Below, piece by piece: positions 62,084 to 64,000 of a stretch of 64,000 bases of DNA (position 1 is its first letter; each line of letters starts with the position of its first letter). Source of the DNA: JANJTB01 sp032027125 (GTDB lineage: Bacteria; Bacteroidota; Ignavibacteria; Kapaibacteriales; UBA2268); assembly GCA_032027125.1 (NCBI GenBank), contig JAVSMQ010000001.1, positions 728,006-792,005 of the forward strand. Reading direction: 5' to 3'. The notes below the pieces were generated by a model. It saw nothing but the letters and a program-made list of their open reading frames with translations. It was not told the origin of the DNA and searched no databases. The translations under genes and the position numbers were made by a program.

Positions 62084-64000
62084 ATGAAAACCTTTGCCAT
62101 AGTCGGTCAGCCAAATGCCGGAAAAAGTACACTTTTCAATGTTTTATCCGATATAAAGGCAAATACCTCAAATTTTGCCGGTACATCGGTCAAGATAGCC
62201 GAATGTTTGGTCAGTGTCTATGGTGAGACTATACGACTGGTTGATTTACCGGGTTTATACTCGCTCAATACATCAGACAGTGCTGAAAAAGTTACGCTCG
62301 ATTATCTCATGACAAATGATATTGACATGATAATCAACGTGGTGGATTCAACACTTCTGGCTCGAAGTCTTGAGCTTACATATGAAATTGCCGAATTCGG
62401 AAGTCCGATGATTATTGCTTTGAATATGATGGATGAAGCAAAAGCTAAAGGTTTGGAAATTTATCCTCAGAAATTAATTGAATTACTGAATGTACCGGTC
62501 TTACCTATTTCTGCAATTTATGGAAAAGGTGTTAAAAATCTCATTGAAATTGCATTATCAAAGTCAAGGAAGGATATTCCGACACCGATTATTCCGAAAT
62601 TTACAAAGCATATTGAAGACCATGTTGATTCAATTTATGCACACATAGATTTTCAACATATTTCAGGCAAGGGCAGTAAAAGATTTTATGCTATCAAATC
62701 AATCGAAAATCCCGAAATTGTTCCTGAAATAATAATAAAAGAAAATTCAAAATTATTGAATAGTATTTCCGAAAGTATTATTAAAGAACATAATACTGAT
62801 GTTTTCGAAGTATTTTCTTATGAAAGACATCATTTGGCTATGAAAACCGCCGAAAAAGTTTCAAAGTTTATCAAAAAAAATCAGTCTTCATTTGTCGAAG
62901 AACTTGACAAATTTCTACTTCATCCTTATTATGGTTACGTAGGACTTGCAATCTTCCATCTGATTTTGTTTGTCACAATTTTTTATGTCGGTGACTTTCT
63001 TACTGTTTTGATAGCGCCGTTGGTTGATTCATTAACAGGCATTTATGCTCCGCTTAAGAATTACAATGTTTTTCTTTGGACAACGGTTGATGGAATTGCT
63101 CAGGGTATAATAGGGACGATAGGTATAGTACTGCCTTATTTTCTGCCTCTTATACTTCTGAATGCGATTTTTGAGGAAACAGGTTACCTTGCAAGGATTG
63201 CATTTCTAATTGACAACCTTATGCACAGAATCGGCTTACACGGCAAATCAGTTGCAGCATTTATTCTTGGTGTCGGCTGCTCGGTACCTGCAATATATGC
63301 TACAAGAACTTTGGATTCGAGACGAGACAGAATATTGACGGGAATATTAATACCTTTTGTTCCGTGTTCTGCCAGGATTGCAGTAATATTTGCTCTAACG
63401 GCTGCATTTGCAGGACCGCTTTGGGCTGTTGTAGTGTTTGTTTTTGTAATTCTTGTAATAGCTGTTAACGGCAAAATACTTTCCAAATTCATGAAGAAGC
63501 CGACCGGGTTGATACTCGAAATACCACAGTTAAGAGTTCCGTCAATCAGAATATCATTCAAAAAAACAATATTTAAGATAAATGATTTTTTGAAAGAAGC
63601 TCTACCGTTTTTAATTCTTGGTAGTGTGTTATTAGGATGGATTGAATTATTTGAAGTATCCAAATATATTGATTTTGTATTTTATCCGATTCTTAAATAT
63701 GTTCTCGGACTGCCTGATGCTCTTGGCTCGACACTTGTATTCGGTTTCTTTCGCAAGGAATTGATACTCGTAATGGCAAATCAGGCTTTGGGCGTAGATT
63801 CTCTGGCAATGCTGCCATTAACTAAAAGTCAGGTTATAGTATTTATTATCTTTGTGACATTATACTTCCCGTGTTTTACAACTTTTATAGTGATAGTAAA
63901 AGAATTTGGAACTAAGGTTGGGTTGATTTCTGCAACACTTTCAATTGTTGTTGCAACAATTTCTGCACTAATTTTTAGAATTTATTTTATTATTATAAAT
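62084..64000 (+). CDS. feoB: Ferrous iron transporter FeoB (C-terminus beyond window)
   Basis: 639 codons are visible and the frame is open at the window edge. The cytosolic G domain is complete: AIVGQPNAGKST at residues 5-16 (G1), GTSVKI (G2), VDLPGLYSL near 55 (G3) and ALNMMDEA near 117 (G4). The membrane part follows from about 280, with LGVGCSVPAIYATRTLDSRR near 400 (Gate region, Cys) and PFVPCSARIAVIF near 425. It uses GTP binding to drive Fe(II) import. Only a short C-terminal end appears missing. feoA precedes it by one base. Confidence 0.95.
   Translation, partial: MKTFAIVGQPNAGKSTLFNVLSDIKANTSNFAGTSVKIAECLVSVYGETIRLVDLPGLYSLNTSDSAEKVTLDYLMTNDIDMIINVVDSTLLARSLELTYEIAEFGSPMIIALNMMDEAKAKGLEIYPQKLIELLNVPVLPISAIYGKGVKNLIEIALSKSRKDIPTPIIPKFTKHIEDHVDSIYAHIDFQHISGKGSKRFYAIKSIENPEIVPEIIIKENSKLLNSISESIIKEHNTDVFEVFSYERHHLAMKTAEKVSKFIKKNQSSFVEELDKFLLHPYYGYVGLAIFHLILFVTIFYVGDFLTVLIAPLVDSLTGIYAPLKNYNVFLWTTVDGIAQGIIGTIGIVLPYFLPLILLNAIFEETGYLARIAFLIDNLMHRIGLHGKSVAAFILGVGCSVPAIYATRTLDSRRDRILTGILIPFVPCSARIAVIFALTAAFAGPLWAVVVFVFVILVIAVNGKILSKFMKKPTGLILEIPQLRVPSIRISFKKTIFKINDFLKEALPFLILGSVLLGWIELFEVSKYIDFVFYPILKYVLGLPDALGSTLVFGFFRKELILVMANQALGVDSLAMLPLTKSQVIVFIIFVTLYFPCFTTFIVIVKEFGTKVGLISATLSIVVATISALIFRIYFIIIN

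Noticed and set aside
63184..63663. 159-codon minus-strand frame
   Set aside because: Antisense to the well-supported feoB membrane domain.

Overview
The window comes from an AT-rich (roughly one-third G+C) bacterial chromosome. Its protein content fits the Bacteroidota/Chlorobiota/Ignavibacteriota side of the FCB group, probably an Ignavibacteria- or Kapabacteria-like organism, although the exact lineage is inference. Evidence: two very large secreted proteins end in a type IX secretion (T9SS) sorting domain; many lipoproteins have Bacteroidota-style lipoboxes; Shine-Dalgarno sites are often absent; and at least two promoters fit the Bacteroidota pattern TTTG-N19-TAnnTTTG. No rRNA, tRNA or CRISPR array was seen.

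Layout. 1-2.1 kb: a cassette-like segment on the minus strand (lipoprotein fragment, UPF0175/DUF3368 toxin-antitoxin pair, TPR protein). Each 3' end is followed by a palindromic attC-like element, and the TPR unit is bracketed by a 24-nt near-perfect direct repeat. 2.3-6.6 kb: AlaA-like aminotransferase, ECF sigma factor with a membrane-anchored partner, lipoprotein. 6.7-14.1 kb: a four-gene minus-strand operon in the order PrkA, YeaH-type VWA protein, SpoVR, second divergent PrkA. 14.3-19.9 kb: a 1875-residue T9SS surface protein. 20.5-24.8 kb: ruvB, vapBC, a NatAB-like ABC exporter. 24.9-34.1 kb: an accessory-rich stretch with DUF2283, a DUF2281/PIN pair, a GH57 glycosidase, rarA, an ArsC/Spx-like protein, a decayed RelE locus, hicBA, a VOC protein, a frameshifted CHAD gene, a miniature kinase and thpR. 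34.2-50.8 kb: a long run of minus-strand housekeeping genes covering ahcY-metK-nucleotidyltransferase, a LysM lytic transglycosylase, a zinc-type ABC importer, two parvulin chaperones, murC, and an ABC exporter with a redox-dead thioredoxin-like protein and a nitrilase-family hydrolase.

50.8-52.3 kb is a gene-poor island. It holds five mini-hairpins, a roughly 380-bp palindromic array whose 8-nt motif recurs every 20-21 bp, REP-like inverted repeats, and a RhuM gene cut off at a repeat. 52.4-64 kb: lnt, a BNR/T9SS protein, a two-gene ATPase plus TOPRIM-like module resembling anti-phage effectors, rplU-rpmA, a receiver-PP2C phosphatase, and feoAB (feoB runs off the end).

The parts that most deserve follow-up are the ATPase/TOPRIM pair, the duplicated-PrkA operon, the cassette-like left end, the phased palindromic array, and the density of toxin-antitoxin loci (five within 31 kb).
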